DNA of 64,000 nucleotides from Dipteris shenzhenensis (Eukaryota > Polypodiophyta > Polypodiopsida > Gleicheniales): NCBI GenBank assembly GCA_047967505.1, contig CM106541.1; one strand, written 5' to 3'. Positions within the stretch are counted from its first letter, which is position 1; each line of letters opens with the position of its first letter. Position numbers and translations under genes: made by a program. This document shows positions 11,131 to 21,292 of this stretch, in pieces. The notes beneath the pieces were generated by a model. That model saw only the letters and a program-made list of their open reading frames with translations. It was not told where the DNA came from and searched no databases.

Positions 11131-11249
11131 TGCACTGCCTCCATGATGTCTCTCTGCTCCCACGTTGGGCGACGCCATGTGGCAACTCGAAGCCTCCCTA
11201 TCCTCCACGTCGCCATGCCACCTAGTGTTGCTCTCGAAGTTCACGTCAT

Positions 11250-11800
11250 GCCCCATCTAGTCTGCCTGCACTCTGGTCCGCACAGTGTCTAGCAGTCTGC
11301 CTCTGCCATGCATCGATTTTCGCACGCGCGGTGCACACTACACTGCAAGCTGACGCGATGGCTCTGGAAGACTGCGTGTCCCTCGCTGATGGCCCCTCGC
11401 ATGGTGCCACGTGTGTAGCAAGAGTTACTCCAGCCGTCGCCCCATTTACTCCAGCCTCTACCACTGACTAATCTGCCCCCACTCTGGTCCGCGCAGTGTC
11501 TGGCAGTCTGCTGCCTCTGCCAGACACTGCCTCTGCCAACCCTCGCTGCGTGGTCGCCATATCCCCGAGCCTCTCTCCACTCCTTCCGGACCTCCCGCGA
11601 GCGACCATATCCCCGAGCCTTCTCTGCGTGGTCACCATCTCTTATATATCTCTGCGTGGTCGCCATCTTTTATATATATCTCTTATATATCCCCGAGCCT
11701 TTCTCCACCCCTTCCGGACCTCCCGCGAGCCTCCCTCCACTCACCGGACCTCCCGCGAGCCTCCCTCCTCTCACGTACGGGATACTTTGCCGTAAGAGAT
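11250..11800. repeat. GC-rich short-period repeats (CTCTGGTCCGC, CGTGGTCGCCAT, CCTCCCGCGAGC units)
   Basis: Direct repeats include CACTCTGGTCCGCACAGTGTC (about 11270 and 11480), CGTGGTC(G/A)CCAT (11550, 11630, 11655) and TCCGGACCTCCCGCGAGC (11585, 11715, 11745). No gene recognised; open frames on both strands are compositional. Confidence 0.6.
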
Positions 11801-11805
11801 ATAAA

Positions 11806-12093
11806 AGATGAAAGGCAACCTCGCACGTGTGGAAATCTTACACCCCCACAGCTTGGTTATTAAACCAAGCTGTCTAATTTAGTGGGAAGGTTGGATTGCG
11901 ACCAGTTCGCGTGCTCCAATTACGATAACGTTACATGAAAGGCAACCTCGCGTGTGGAAATCTTACATCCCTACAGCTTGGTTATTAAACCAAGCTGTCT
12001 AATTCAGTGGGGAGGCTGGATTGCGACCGGTTGGCGTGGAGGGGTGTAAGATTTCCACACGTGCGAGGTTGCCTTTCATGTAACGTTATCGTA
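11806..12093. repeat. Foldback/MITE-like repeat: two direct units and one inverted copy
   Basis: A unit starting GAAAGGCAACCTCGC and containing the hairpin ACAGCTTGGTT-ATTA-AACCAAGCTGT occurs at 11811-11920 and again from 11937. The segment 11921-11973 (TACGATAACGTTACATG...) reappears as its reverse complement at about 12036-12093, with one 2-base indel and one or two mismatches, giving inverted termini about 53 bp long around a core of about 60 bp. The two 11-bp hairpins are at 11848-11873 and 11973-11998. A TA flanks both outer ends, a possible 2-bp target site. No transposase is encoded, so this is a non-autonomous foldback or MITE-like unit. Confidence 0.7.
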
Positions 12094-12735
12094 GGATGTA
12101 GATTGCAACACGTGGGCAAGGGTGATCATCATCTTCAAGATCTTCAATTCACATTTTCATTATTATCGTAGTCGTCGGCATCGTCGTCATCGTCGTTGTC
12201 TTCTTCTTCTTAGTTTAAGCTTCAAACGTCATTTTCACATTTAAGCTTCAAACTTCATCTTCAGATTTAAGCTTTGCTTCTTCACCACCTCGATTCTCCT
12301 GCTTCTTCTTCCCATCCCTCGAGTCTGCTGATCTTCAATTACCACCAACCACCTTCATCTTATACTTATTTTCTAATTCGCTCTCTCTCACGTAACGATC
12401 TTCTTCACGCTCCCTCATGTAACAATCTTCGTCACCTCCATTATTATATCATGCTGCAACTTCATCTATGGCTCCCTCGCTTTTTCTGCTCCCTTCCAAG
12501 CTCCCACACGCTCCATATGCCTCTTGCCTCCTCCTCCCCTCCTCACCATTTACGGTGCAGTGCTGCCTTGACCCTCCTTCCTTTCATCACTCCTCCACCT
12601 TTATGTACGGATCCCTTATTTAATGTGCCATGCTTCGTCCACCTTTTTAGGTCCAAAAGACAGTAAGGGCTGAAGCGATTGCATTAAAAGTCTCTTCCAG
12701 AATTTTTTCAGTAGTTCTAAATTCTAATTTTTCTC

Positions 12736-13107
12736 AACCTTGTGATATGGCTTGCCACACCTTCATGATACGTCTCCTCCAAACAGTTACACTATCCACT
12801 GAAGCTGAGTATGAAAAGAAATAGTAGAGTCCAAGTTTGATTTGTGTTTGGGATATCATACGCATAGTGACTCTGCAATTCATATGGAAAGTTTGCAATG
12901 CTCTGATTTTCAAAGGAGTGCCACTTCACGATGATATGACCCCTAATGTCATGACTGAGGTTTTGGCAGTGTTGGGGCTTTATAGTGCTAGGTGGTCTGA
13001 AGTGGTTATAGCATTTTGAGCGCTTTGCGCATCTACTTAATTGTATTTCCACTTTTTTTATTATTTTAATCAATTTTCCATGCAAAAAAAAACCTTGTGA
13101 TACGGCT
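12736..13107. repeat. Target-site duplication flanking the LINE (12736-12752 and 13091-13107)
   Basis: Sixteen of 17 bases agree (ATATGG versus ATACGG). The single mismatch suggests an insertion of some age. Confidence 0.7.
12753..13092 (+). mobile_element. 5'-truncated LINE (non-LTR retrotransposon) with poly(A) tail and target-site duplication
   Basis: The frame 12837-13019 encodes IWKVCNALIFKG and a C-terminus ending RWSEVVIAF, the kind of tail found after the reverse transcriptase in plant LINEs. It ends in a run of nine A at 13084-13092. The 17-base sequence AACCTTGTGATATGGCT lies immediately before (12736-12752) and again after (13091-13107, one mismatch), overlapping the last two As. 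A short poly(A)-ended fragment between direct repeats is the mark of target-primed reverse transcription. Confidence 0.7.
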
Positions 13108-13163
13108 ACTATCTTGATTGGTATCTTAGAGTTGGCTACTATCTTGATTGGTATCTTAGAGTT
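13104..13163. repeat. Exact 30-bp tandem duplication
   Basis: GGCTACTATCTTGATTGGTA plus ten more bases occurs twice head-to-tail at 13104-13133 and 13134-13163, just beyond the LINE target site. Confidence 0.95.
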
Positions 13164-13636
13164 GGTTCCCACCTACTCCAAACTTGCCATGCCCTTGGCA
13201 TTTAGCAGCCTGGAGCAGCACACATTCCCATGCATGCAGAAAATTGCCAGCCACCTACAATGAAGGGATTTTGGGCCCTACACTAGACGTCATGCAGCCC
13301 ACAGTCTTCAATTCTATTGTTTCCTGCATGTACCTCCTGCCAAGCTCTTGTGTGCAGGCAATCGGTGCCTCTCAATTCGCATCTCAGCTCTCCATACTGC
13401 ACATACAAAGTTCATGCATCGCCCCTCAAAGACCTCTGAATTAAAAAATGGGGTTTTTTTAAACACACAACATAGGGTTAATTGACAAACCTAAGGTTTC
13501 AAATGTGAGGTGGCAAACCCATGGTCAATTGATCACAATCAAAGGTTACAGAACACACCCACAACAAATTAGGCACAATTTCAATCTCACTGGCCATAAC
13601 TTCGAATGAAAAACTCACAAGAAACACAACACAAAC

Positions 13637-14722
13637 TCAAGCTGCCAAAGCGGCTACATATTGCATCAAATCATCTTGCAAGTGGGTCGCTTTAGGTAAG
13701 TCCTCGTTTGCAGCATAACCAAGATTCATGCGATCAAGCAATGGATCATTCATGTTCAGTTCTAGAACTTGATCACACTCCTCATCATAATCTACAATAT
13801 GCAACATGCGTGTATGAGCTTCGGCAACTGTGGCACATCTACATTCTTCATTGGGTATGTCAACACCTGCCAAGTGTTCTTCAGCCTTCCAAAAGCATGC
13901 TCCACCACAATGCGCGTAGACGAAAGTAGCAAGTTAAAATCTGCCCGCCTCGCATCCCCTTGTAAACGGTCATGCCTAAATGGGATCATCAACCATGGTA
14001 GCAAAGGGAACCACCCATCACCAACGATGCACTCTCTAAAGTGGTGCCTTCCGATGATGATGGGAGCACCGCCCAAACGCTCTCCAGCTTGTGACTTTCT
14101 GAAGAAGGAACTATTTCGGAGGACTTGCTTATCATTTTTGCATCCTGGCCACCCCAGCAAAGATGTCCATGAACCGCATGTTGGAGTCAACAATTGCCTG
14201 CACCATCATACAGTAGTTTTGATCTTTGTCATACCAGTGAGTATTCTTCTCATTTGGAGGCAAATCCAAGAGAATATGTGTACAATCAATAGAGCCACAA
14301 CAATTCAGAAATCCACGAAGAGCACGAAAACTGCCCTTGAGTTCATCCATCTCTGATTGTGTCTCAGGCCAATGGATGGCGCGAGAGGCCTGCCTCTACA
14401 ATGTCACACTAAACTGCCTAACAAAACGGCAAGCTACGAACTTCCCGCATCCAAATTGTTCAGATATGTACTTGTACTTGTGGCCAGATGAAAGGCAAAG
14501 CAAGCAAATGGAAACTTTCTTCTCCACTAAAAAGAGCCGCCTTGACACTTTGCGCAAGCCCGATGGGATAGCACTCTGTTGCAGATCCTCTTGTAGCATG
14601 TCACACAGATGCATGTAAAGCTTGCATGGGAGTCTCAACACATCACAAAACCGAATCATCTGCAGCAACAAAGAAGTTATAGTGATTCCACCAGTGAATG
14701 TAGGTCCTTGATGTTGGATCAT
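13637..14722 (-). pseudogene. PIF/Harbinger (HARBI1/ALP1-like) DDE transposase, broken
   Basis: This family cuts and pastes DNA with a DDE catalytic triad. Reading down the minus strand: an N-terminal part (14722-14396, with LEEKKVS-like VEKKVSICL and GCGKFVACRFVRQF helix-turn-helix region), a TAG at 14396-14398, then SIDCTHILLDLPPNEK (first Asp), then a frameshift near 14150 into GWPGCKNDKQVLRNS (second Asp), GERLGGAPIIIG, VVEHAFGRLKNTWQVL (Glu), HACCIL, then a second frameshift near 13800 restoring the first frame to the end at 13637. All three catalytic residues remain recognisable. It is broken by at least one stop and two compensating shifts. Domesticated relatives exist in plants, but this copy cannot be functional. 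Confidence 0.85.
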
Positions 14723-15448
14723 GCAATTGTCAGATCAAAGAAAGCACTCCAAGAAAAATCATCTTCAACAACATTGTGGGTGCTTGTTGTCATCAGAAGC
14801 CCCCACATGTGCCAGGAAAGACAAATGGCATTTAGGATGAACCCAACTTTTGCATCATCCATGGTTTGTTCCATATCCATTGGATGCCTGCACCATGTTG
14901 AATGGCAATAATCAAATACCACAGTTGCAATAACGTCGATAAAGACATACCATTCAATATATCGGACATACCATTCAATACAATGGACATACCAATCAAT
15001 GCAGTAGCTTGTAGCATGTCACACAGATGCATGTAAAGCTCGCTTGGGAGTCTCAACACATCATAAAACTGAACATCATCTGCAGCAACAAAGAAGTTAT
15101 AGTGATTCCACCAATGAATGGAGCGTGGCTTGATGTACCAGGTCCCTGATGTTGGATCATGCAATTGTCGGATCAAAGAAATCACTCCAAGAAAATTCAT
15201 CTTCAACAACATTGTGGGTGCTTGTTGTCATCAGAAGCCCCCACATGTGCCAAGAAAGATAAATGGCATTTAGGATGAACCCAACTTTTACATCATCCAT
15301 GGTTTGTTCCATATCCATTGGATGCCTGCACCATGTTGAATGGCAATAATCAAATACCACAGTTGCAATAACGTCGATAAAGACATACCATTCAATATAT
15401 CAGGCATACCATTCAATACAATGGACATACCAATCAATACAGTAGCAA
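14591..15448. repeat. Tandem duplication of the transposase 5' region (about 420-440 bp units)
   Basis: TTGTAGCATGTCACACAG begins both 14591 and 15009. The second copy runs to about 15448. They are near-identical except for about 20 bases (near 15120-15145) absent from copy 1 and scattered substitutions. In the minus strand both copies carry the same 67-codon frame (14922-14719 and 15360-15157). The duplicated part covers the N-terminal coding region and upstream DNA of the PIF/Harbinger transposase. Confidence 0.9.
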
Positions 15449-15577
15449 TGACATGATAAGTACATCAAATAAACATCATCCATGCCAAGGAAAGGAAAGA
15501 AACTCTCGAAATACATAGTGTCAAGGCATAGGCCTACTACAATTCTCTACAAGCTTCTCTACTGCTGTAGCAAATCG

Positions 15578-15998
15578 CTATAAAGCTTCTGCAAACATTG
15601 TTCCAATTTGTAGATTCACATTTACACTTTGCTGGCTTACTTCCAATGACTCCTTGTGCCTCTTGTTGTGGCCACCCTCTGCGTCTTTGAATGACTGCTC
15701 TAAGTTCACATTCCCCTCTTCGATGCGTTGCTCTATTGTTCTCCTCTTAGTCTTACGATGCATCCCAGTAGAGGAGGTGGCCTTTGCTTCACCTTGTGGC
15801 ATATCTTTATCCTCAACCTCGAACACATTATCACTCGCGGATCCCCTAGGGGGAGATTGGTGATGTTGGACTTCATCAAACATATAAGAAAAGTAGTATT
15901 AGAACTGGATTAAAATAAATGCAATATAGCATTGTACGACTAAGCTAAAATGCATACCATCCTCTGAAGTGTCGAGCACAGATGGATCCACACACCTA
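15578..15998 (-). pseudogene. Probable PIF/Harbinger accessory ORF1 (Myb/SANT-like) fragment
   Basis: PIF/Harbinger elements carry a second, DNA-binding protein beside the transposase. The frame 15883-15578 is hydrophilic, with a basic KTKRRTIEQRIEEG stretch and Gln/Asn-rich tail. The upstream piece about 15998-15955 reads PIFKKDRCVDPSVLD, separated by an intron-like gap. Position upstream of the transposase on the same strand supports the assignment; no complete SANT domain is visible, so it rests on context. Confidence 0.4.
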
Positions 15999-15999
15999 T

Positions 16000-16710
16000 C
16001 CTTCTTGAAAATAGGCTGCGTGGTCTCCCACAAGTGCTTGGAGAAGGTAATCACTGCTACAGAACCTAAGAGAGAAGGAAGACCTCTATGACTTTGAGGA
16101 GCCAATATCAATGGGAAGGGAGACCTCCAAGGAACCGCACGATATCTATGGATTAGACAATCCTGGCCCAAGGTCCTACCAATCCCGAAGGAACCAACGA
16201 CACTAGGAGGGGGAGAGGAGGGACGGAACCTAGCTAAGGTTCCCATCAATAAATAAGGCTAATACTTCAAAGGTGAGTTCCTTTGCCCACCCTGATCACC
16301 TTCTTAGAGTTGGTCTACAGGGCTAGGGTGCCTCGAGAAATTGAGACATGGGAGTCCTATCCTTTCTAGCCTGTTTCTTCATTTCTTTGCCTAGGGCCTA
16401 TCCTTGTGATGAACTTCAAGGGAACCATTGCTACTTGACCTTGTTCAATGCTTAGTAAATTGATGCTAGTGCTCTTGAGCATGGCTGTCAGAGTCGGTGG
16501 CCTCCTCAAGGGACTATCATTGAATAAATGCTCCACTCCGCATCAAGCACATAAGGGCATGGGACCTGTTGTGGGAAGTTTGTGATGATATGAACTTTAT
16601 AGGCCTCGGATACCGGTTACAACGAACAGGTATTTGGGCATTGCAGGTAGCTGCCGAGGACTTTTTCATAGAGTTTTTCTAGGATACATTTCTTCTTGCA
16701 GCCCACAGCC
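16000..16710. other. No recognised gene
   Basis: Open frames here (for example minus 16249-16010) show no domain and are broken at a splice-like CTGTAG. No repeats of note seen. Confidence 0.4.
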
Positions 16711-16715
16711 ATAGG

Positions 16716-18368
16716 GTGATAATCATGGCAAAAGATATCACCACTTTAAAGATGGTGAGATGGAGATACAACAAACTTCTAAAGGCTATAGATATGACAG
16801 ACATGAAGATGACAGACATTTTGCTTATACCACCTGCTCGAACACGAAAACAAGATGAGGTGGCTATAGAGGAAGTCACTCAAGTGACTCATGGAATCAA
16901 AACAAGAGCAAAAATAGCCTACGAGGAGCTGCATAGGAATAAATATAAGGAAACCAAGACTCTTTGTACCTCGTCCATAAATCTAGATACTGCAAAGCTA
17001 GAGCTACATGTTCTCGAGCATCTACATACACATGGACCTACTGTAAGGATAAGTTTTGCAGATGAAAAGTCAATCAAAGAGTTTATCCTAAGAGAAGATT
17101 GTCTCAAAGCAAGCATAGACAGAGCAGGACAACTTATCGATATAGTTATCCTTGTAGGGCTCAAGTAGGTTTTTCTTTTTATATATAAATTTAGAAAGCC
17201 ACTTATTTTGAACACTATTTTGAATTCCTCTGTTGATTTGCAGCTTACTCAAAAAAAAGTTACATGAGGAGATTCAAGGTATGGTTCATATTGTGGACCC
17301 AGCTATCTCCTTCAAAATGAGGGATCCTAGGGAGTCGGTGGACTAACTTGCGAAGTGGTTCACATATTGCAATTTTGAATGTGTGACCCTAATTATCACC
17401 CCTTACCATTACCATTCAGAGTAAGTGATTAGTAAGTACATTGCATAAAGAGCTAGATTGTTATTTTCAATCCACAAATGCTAATCTTTACCGCATTTGT
17501 CAAATGAAGTCGACATTGGAGCTTAGCTTGTATCCATCTGCCATCAAAAGGATGCTTCTGCTTCAATTCAGTTACAGATACTCATCCAGAGATCGATCTA
17601 TAAGTCAATTTTTGAATGCATAAAATAACTAAAGTAATTTTTTAAAATAACAAAGTATTTATTTTGTAGAAAGTTGTTCACACTCACATATGCAACTTGC
17701 AGTGATCTGAAGAGAGTATCTTTTGCAATCGATTTCTGCGAAAAAAATTCATTTAAGTTGGGAGCAATTGAACCATTGCATTTAGATGTAAGACATAAAA
17801 TCCTTTGCCCTCTCAGTACTTTTTTATAATTAATTAGAATAATATTATGTTTACAAGCGACTAGATGTTCACAGACACCACAATAGTACGATGTCCACTC
17901 TTGTGGATGGAGGGTCCTTATAAATAGCAAGTACATTTTGGAGGCTTTTTTATCAAGAGATACAATGGAGGCAAGTACATTATTGATGCATTTAAAATTT
18001 ATACATAACATAATATAACACAGAACTTGAAACTATCCTCGTTACCACAAGAGAAAAGGACCGAGGAGTAAAGCTCTAAGAAATTAGATGAGGGACAGAG
18101 CTCAAAAGTGATGGAGGATCTCACTCTAGAGAAATATGAGGCTCCCTTGACAGGATTAAAGGACCATGAAGTCCAACCTCAGATGCCTCCACAATCCACT
18201 GAACTTGGACATGAGGCCCCTCCTCCAGCCCGTCAAACTACTGAGCCTAGACTTGAGGATCATGAGCCCCTTCCCCATCCATTTACTTATGTTGGACCTG
18301 AGAATCCTTTACAAACTTTGGAGCCTCCTAGTCAAGTTGAAGAAAATTGTACTCTTTCAAGTTTGTAA
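16716..18368 (+). pseudogene. Unidentified multi-exon gene, possibly transposon-borne Ulp1-like (C48) protein
   Basis: Exon 16716-17164 (149 codons; helical, with HRNKYKETKTLC and IKEFILREDC) splices by GTAGGT / TTTGCAG to exon 17244-17420, giving an in-frame NLLKKKLHEEIQGMVHIVDP. A TAA at 17344-17346 replaces a probable CAA (Gln), and after LAKWFTYCNFECVTLIITPYH the exon ends at a good GTAAGT donor. Later exons are unclear. A final frame from about 18010 to 18368 (one TAA near 18069) is Pro/Glu-rich with repeated EPP/QPQ motifs. The segment LIITPYHYHS resembles the strand before the catalytic His in Ulp1-type C48 proteases often carried by plant transposons, but His-Asp-Cys were not all found, so this is tentative. 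It could simply be a lineage-specific host gene. Confidence 0.35.
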
Positions 18369-18436
18369 TGCGTAATGATGTTTAATGAAATTCATCTCTA
18401 TTCGAGACTCTACTTTGTAATCCATAGAGCAAGAGC

Positions 18437-18441
<5 letters not shown>

Positions 18442-18498
<57 letters not shown>
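18442..18498. repeat. (GA)n microsatellite
   Basis: About 57 bases of GA dinucleotides, preceded by short imperfect GA repeats from 18430. Confidence 0.96.
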
Positions 18499-18501
<3 letters not shown>

Positions 18502-19117
18502 GACTCATGAACATGGATGTATGTATTACAAACTTTGAATGAAAATTTGTTACAAGAGCAAAGAAACTAATTCTCCATTGTTTTTTGTAAATAATAAAAA
18601 ATATAGCTACAATGTTGATTATGGCTATAACTTGAGAGCCAAAACTATAGTAGAACTTCTCTGACTCCAACAATATGAGCCTAGAAAGACTCAACTACTC
18701 GAGCAAAGGCGAGATCTAAACATGGAAGAGAAGATGGTGTATGAGGAAAAGGCACAATAGAAGCACCTTGGTCAATTTTCTTCATAGGATCATCCACTAT
18801 GGCCTGAACAGCACTAATTGCCTTTGAGTCATAGCATCCACCATTGCCTCAATTGCACTGATTGTCTGAGAATCATCAGTTTGTTTGCCAGTCATATTGT
18901 ATAATGTTTGTTCGTCGCCTCCTATGAAAATAATCATTTCGTATGTGTAATCATGAATTTTGAATTATATCAATAATTCCATTTGGGATATCTCTACACA
19001 GGATTCTCCGTTCCCTTATCTCCAATACATGTCAACATGTAGTGTAAATCAATGATTTGCTCAATAATAAATAAAAAACATTGAGTCACATCAACTCTTT
19101 GTTTACCTTCTTGTTAT

Positions 19118-20345
19118 TCAAAATGAATGAGAATCTTTCTGCAACACTACCCTCTGTCTCCACCTGAATGTCTTGCCGTAATTGAGTGAGTGTGCAGCAT
19201 TGTCTGAGTGATTATTTCCCAATAAATTGTCATTCTTGTTGATGGTGATATCCAATGCTTCATCCTCAGGACCAAAAGAGTTTAAATCTTGATCCATTGG
19301 AACCAATTGGTTCCCAATCATTCTACTGCATTTATAGTAAAATGTCAATATGAAATTTTGAGTGGCAATCATGTACTTCAGTTTAATGGAGTTGTGCACA
19401 ACCTCACAGTATACTTGGAAGGATGTTATCATGTCCCAACCATAATCCAAGAAGTTAGGAATTATTTCAGCACCATTTGTAGAGAAAGAGAGCATCATCT
19501 TGCAAATCTTGATAGAAATTTTATTGAATAGATCTACAAAGACTGTTATTGGCATGCAAATAGTTATTTTGTTGATTCTACTAGCAATCCCTTGCCATAA
19601 GGATCGTTGTACTTCTGAAAACAACATGGCTCTATATGACTCTCTTACAGCACCATGAGGAATTGGCCAATCAATGGTATTCCATGCTCGAAGAGCTAGT
19701 TTCTTCAACACACCTTGCATGTTGGCTTTATCCAATAGTTGGTAAAAATGATCATAGAAAAAGACTCCTGACTGAGATAACTGTGCTACCAATCTACCTT
19801 GATATTGCAACTCCCTATGGACCCATCTAACACATCCATGAATCCTAAAATGCATTCGGTAGGCTACCCATGCTCATAAGATGAAGGGTATATATCTGAA
19901 AATAAAAATAAAGACATTGAGGTTCATGAAATTCTCTGACTATGAAATAAAAAATTTCAATGAAGTCACTTACAATTTGGCCTGTGTTGTGGAAGATAAG
20001 TTGGATAATTCTCTCGCAACACAAGCTCTCTATGCATGTACACATGTTGAACCAATATTTCTTTTATTGATTTCATCCCCTCCTTGGTTCTCAAACCTTT
20101 CACCCTACCCTTCAAAGATGCCAAAAAGAGATTACTTGAGTGTGGCTTCTTCCTTCTGTTTGGTTGCATGAGCACCCAACTTCCTTTTGATGCAGTTTGT
20201 CTTTGCCAGGAGCCATCCAATGTAACCTTGTTGGCAACATCGATGGAAGATATAGAGGAAAGAGGTCAATGAGTGAGGGAGCTCATGTTTATAGCTTCAT
20301 CCTCGGCAGTTTGATCAACACGACGTTTGGCACAAGAAGGGTTCT
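19118..20345 (-). pseudogene. Unidentified spliced gene with an IDWPIPHG motif
   Basis: On the minus strand an exon from about 20345 to 19979 reads NPSCAKRRVDQTAED (basic, possible nuclear signal), a TGA near 20270 (CGA-to-TGA type) and LDGSWQRQTASKGSW, ending at a consensus GTAAGT donor. After a ~80-base intron with a TATTTTCAG acceptor, the second exon (about 19897-19118) contains FRIHGCVRWVHREL, IDWPIPHGAVRESYRAML and a long helical tail ending in a Gly/Asn/Arg segment. An in-frame TGA follows the acceptor at about 19875. A shorter segment with the same IDWPxPHG core recurs at 61082-61273. I cannot name the family; a multicopy transposon protein is the likeliest source. Confidence 0.4.
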
Positions 20346-20494
20346 GATTATCAATGCATGCCATTGAGACTAGTATCCAAACTTTTACTCGAACACTTGA
20401 AACTCAATAGACATTTCAAAGAGCATGCATTAGACTCTAGTCTTGAATAAGCACGATCTTCTTATGCAAAACTTAAGAATATTATCAAAATAAG

Positions 20495-20940
20495 AGAGAT
20501 TGACAAAGAAATGATACCCTTCTCGTACCTTGCGCTTCAATATTATCGTCAACAACACTTCCTGAAAAACTAAGACCATGGAAAACATTCAAAAGTTACA
20601 TTTCATTCTGCAACATCTTTATAAATACACTCTTGTTCGCCAAAAACTGAAAGGATATTATCCAACTTAACACTTTCACATCTTAAATCTCAAAAAAGAG
20701 AGATTGAAAAAAAAAAGAGCTCACTGTTGTACCTTGCTCCTCGATATTTTGATTAACAAAGCTTCTCAAAGAACGAGGTCCTATCAATGGTTTTCCGTAC
20801 CCATGAAAAACTTGCAAAAGTTATATTCTAGTCTGCATCGTTTTGATAAACACACAATTTTGCATAGGCATAGATTAGATTCAAAGAGAGAGATTGACAA
20901 AGAAATGGGCTCACTTTTGTACCTTGGTCCTGGAGGTATT
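20495..20940 (-). repeat. Three tandem units each carrying a similar micro-exon
   Basis: The plus-strand sequence AGAGAGATTGA(C/A)AAA...TGTACCTTG recurs at about 20495, 20697 and 20887 (spacing about 200 and 190 bases). On the minus strand each unit holds a short open stretch ending (C)AAG before a GTAC donor: SVVDDNIEAQ in unit 1, RSFVNQNIEEQ in unit 2 and a third, diverged one. Adjacent DNA (CAAAAGTTA...TCTGCA...AAACAC) is also shared by units 1 and 2. Confidence 0.55.
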
Positions 20941-21023
20941 TCGAGTTCTAGTTTGCTGTGGCCACCCAAAACTCGTGGAAAGAAACCCAATCCACAGGTT
21001 GAAGGAATGTATACGAGGAGGAA

Positions 21024-21027
<4 letters not shown>

Positions 21028-21071
<44 letters not shown>

Positions 21072-21120
21072 ACTGAGAGAGATAGAGGGAGGGAGAGGGA
21101 GAGGGGGAGAGAGAGAGAGG

Positions 21121-21164
<44 letters not shown>
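21028..21164. repeat. (GA)n microsatellite with GGGA interruptions
   Basis: Two GA tracts (about 21028-21065 and 21125-21164) flank GAGGGAGG-type variants. Long frames through it are spurious. Confidence 0.95.
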
Positions 21165-21292
21165 AAAGAGTAATTTGGGAGGGGAGAGTAGTTTGGGGGG
21201 AAAGCACAGTTCAGATAATGATGTATTTTGAATGAGACATTGTCAGGTAGTAGAATCGTGTCAGTAGCTCGACCAAAATTTTTAATTGTTTT

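Noticed and set aside
10675-11666. GC-rich overlapping frames of 100-145 codons on both strands
   Set aside because: Openness follows base composition; no conserved motif, splice structure or start context was seen.
17598-18011. Minus-strand stretch PQEWTSYYCGVCEH resembling the Cys box of C48 proteases
   Set aside because: It is on the opposite strand to the spliced gene at 16.7-18.4 kb, lacks a preceding His box and is probably coincidence.
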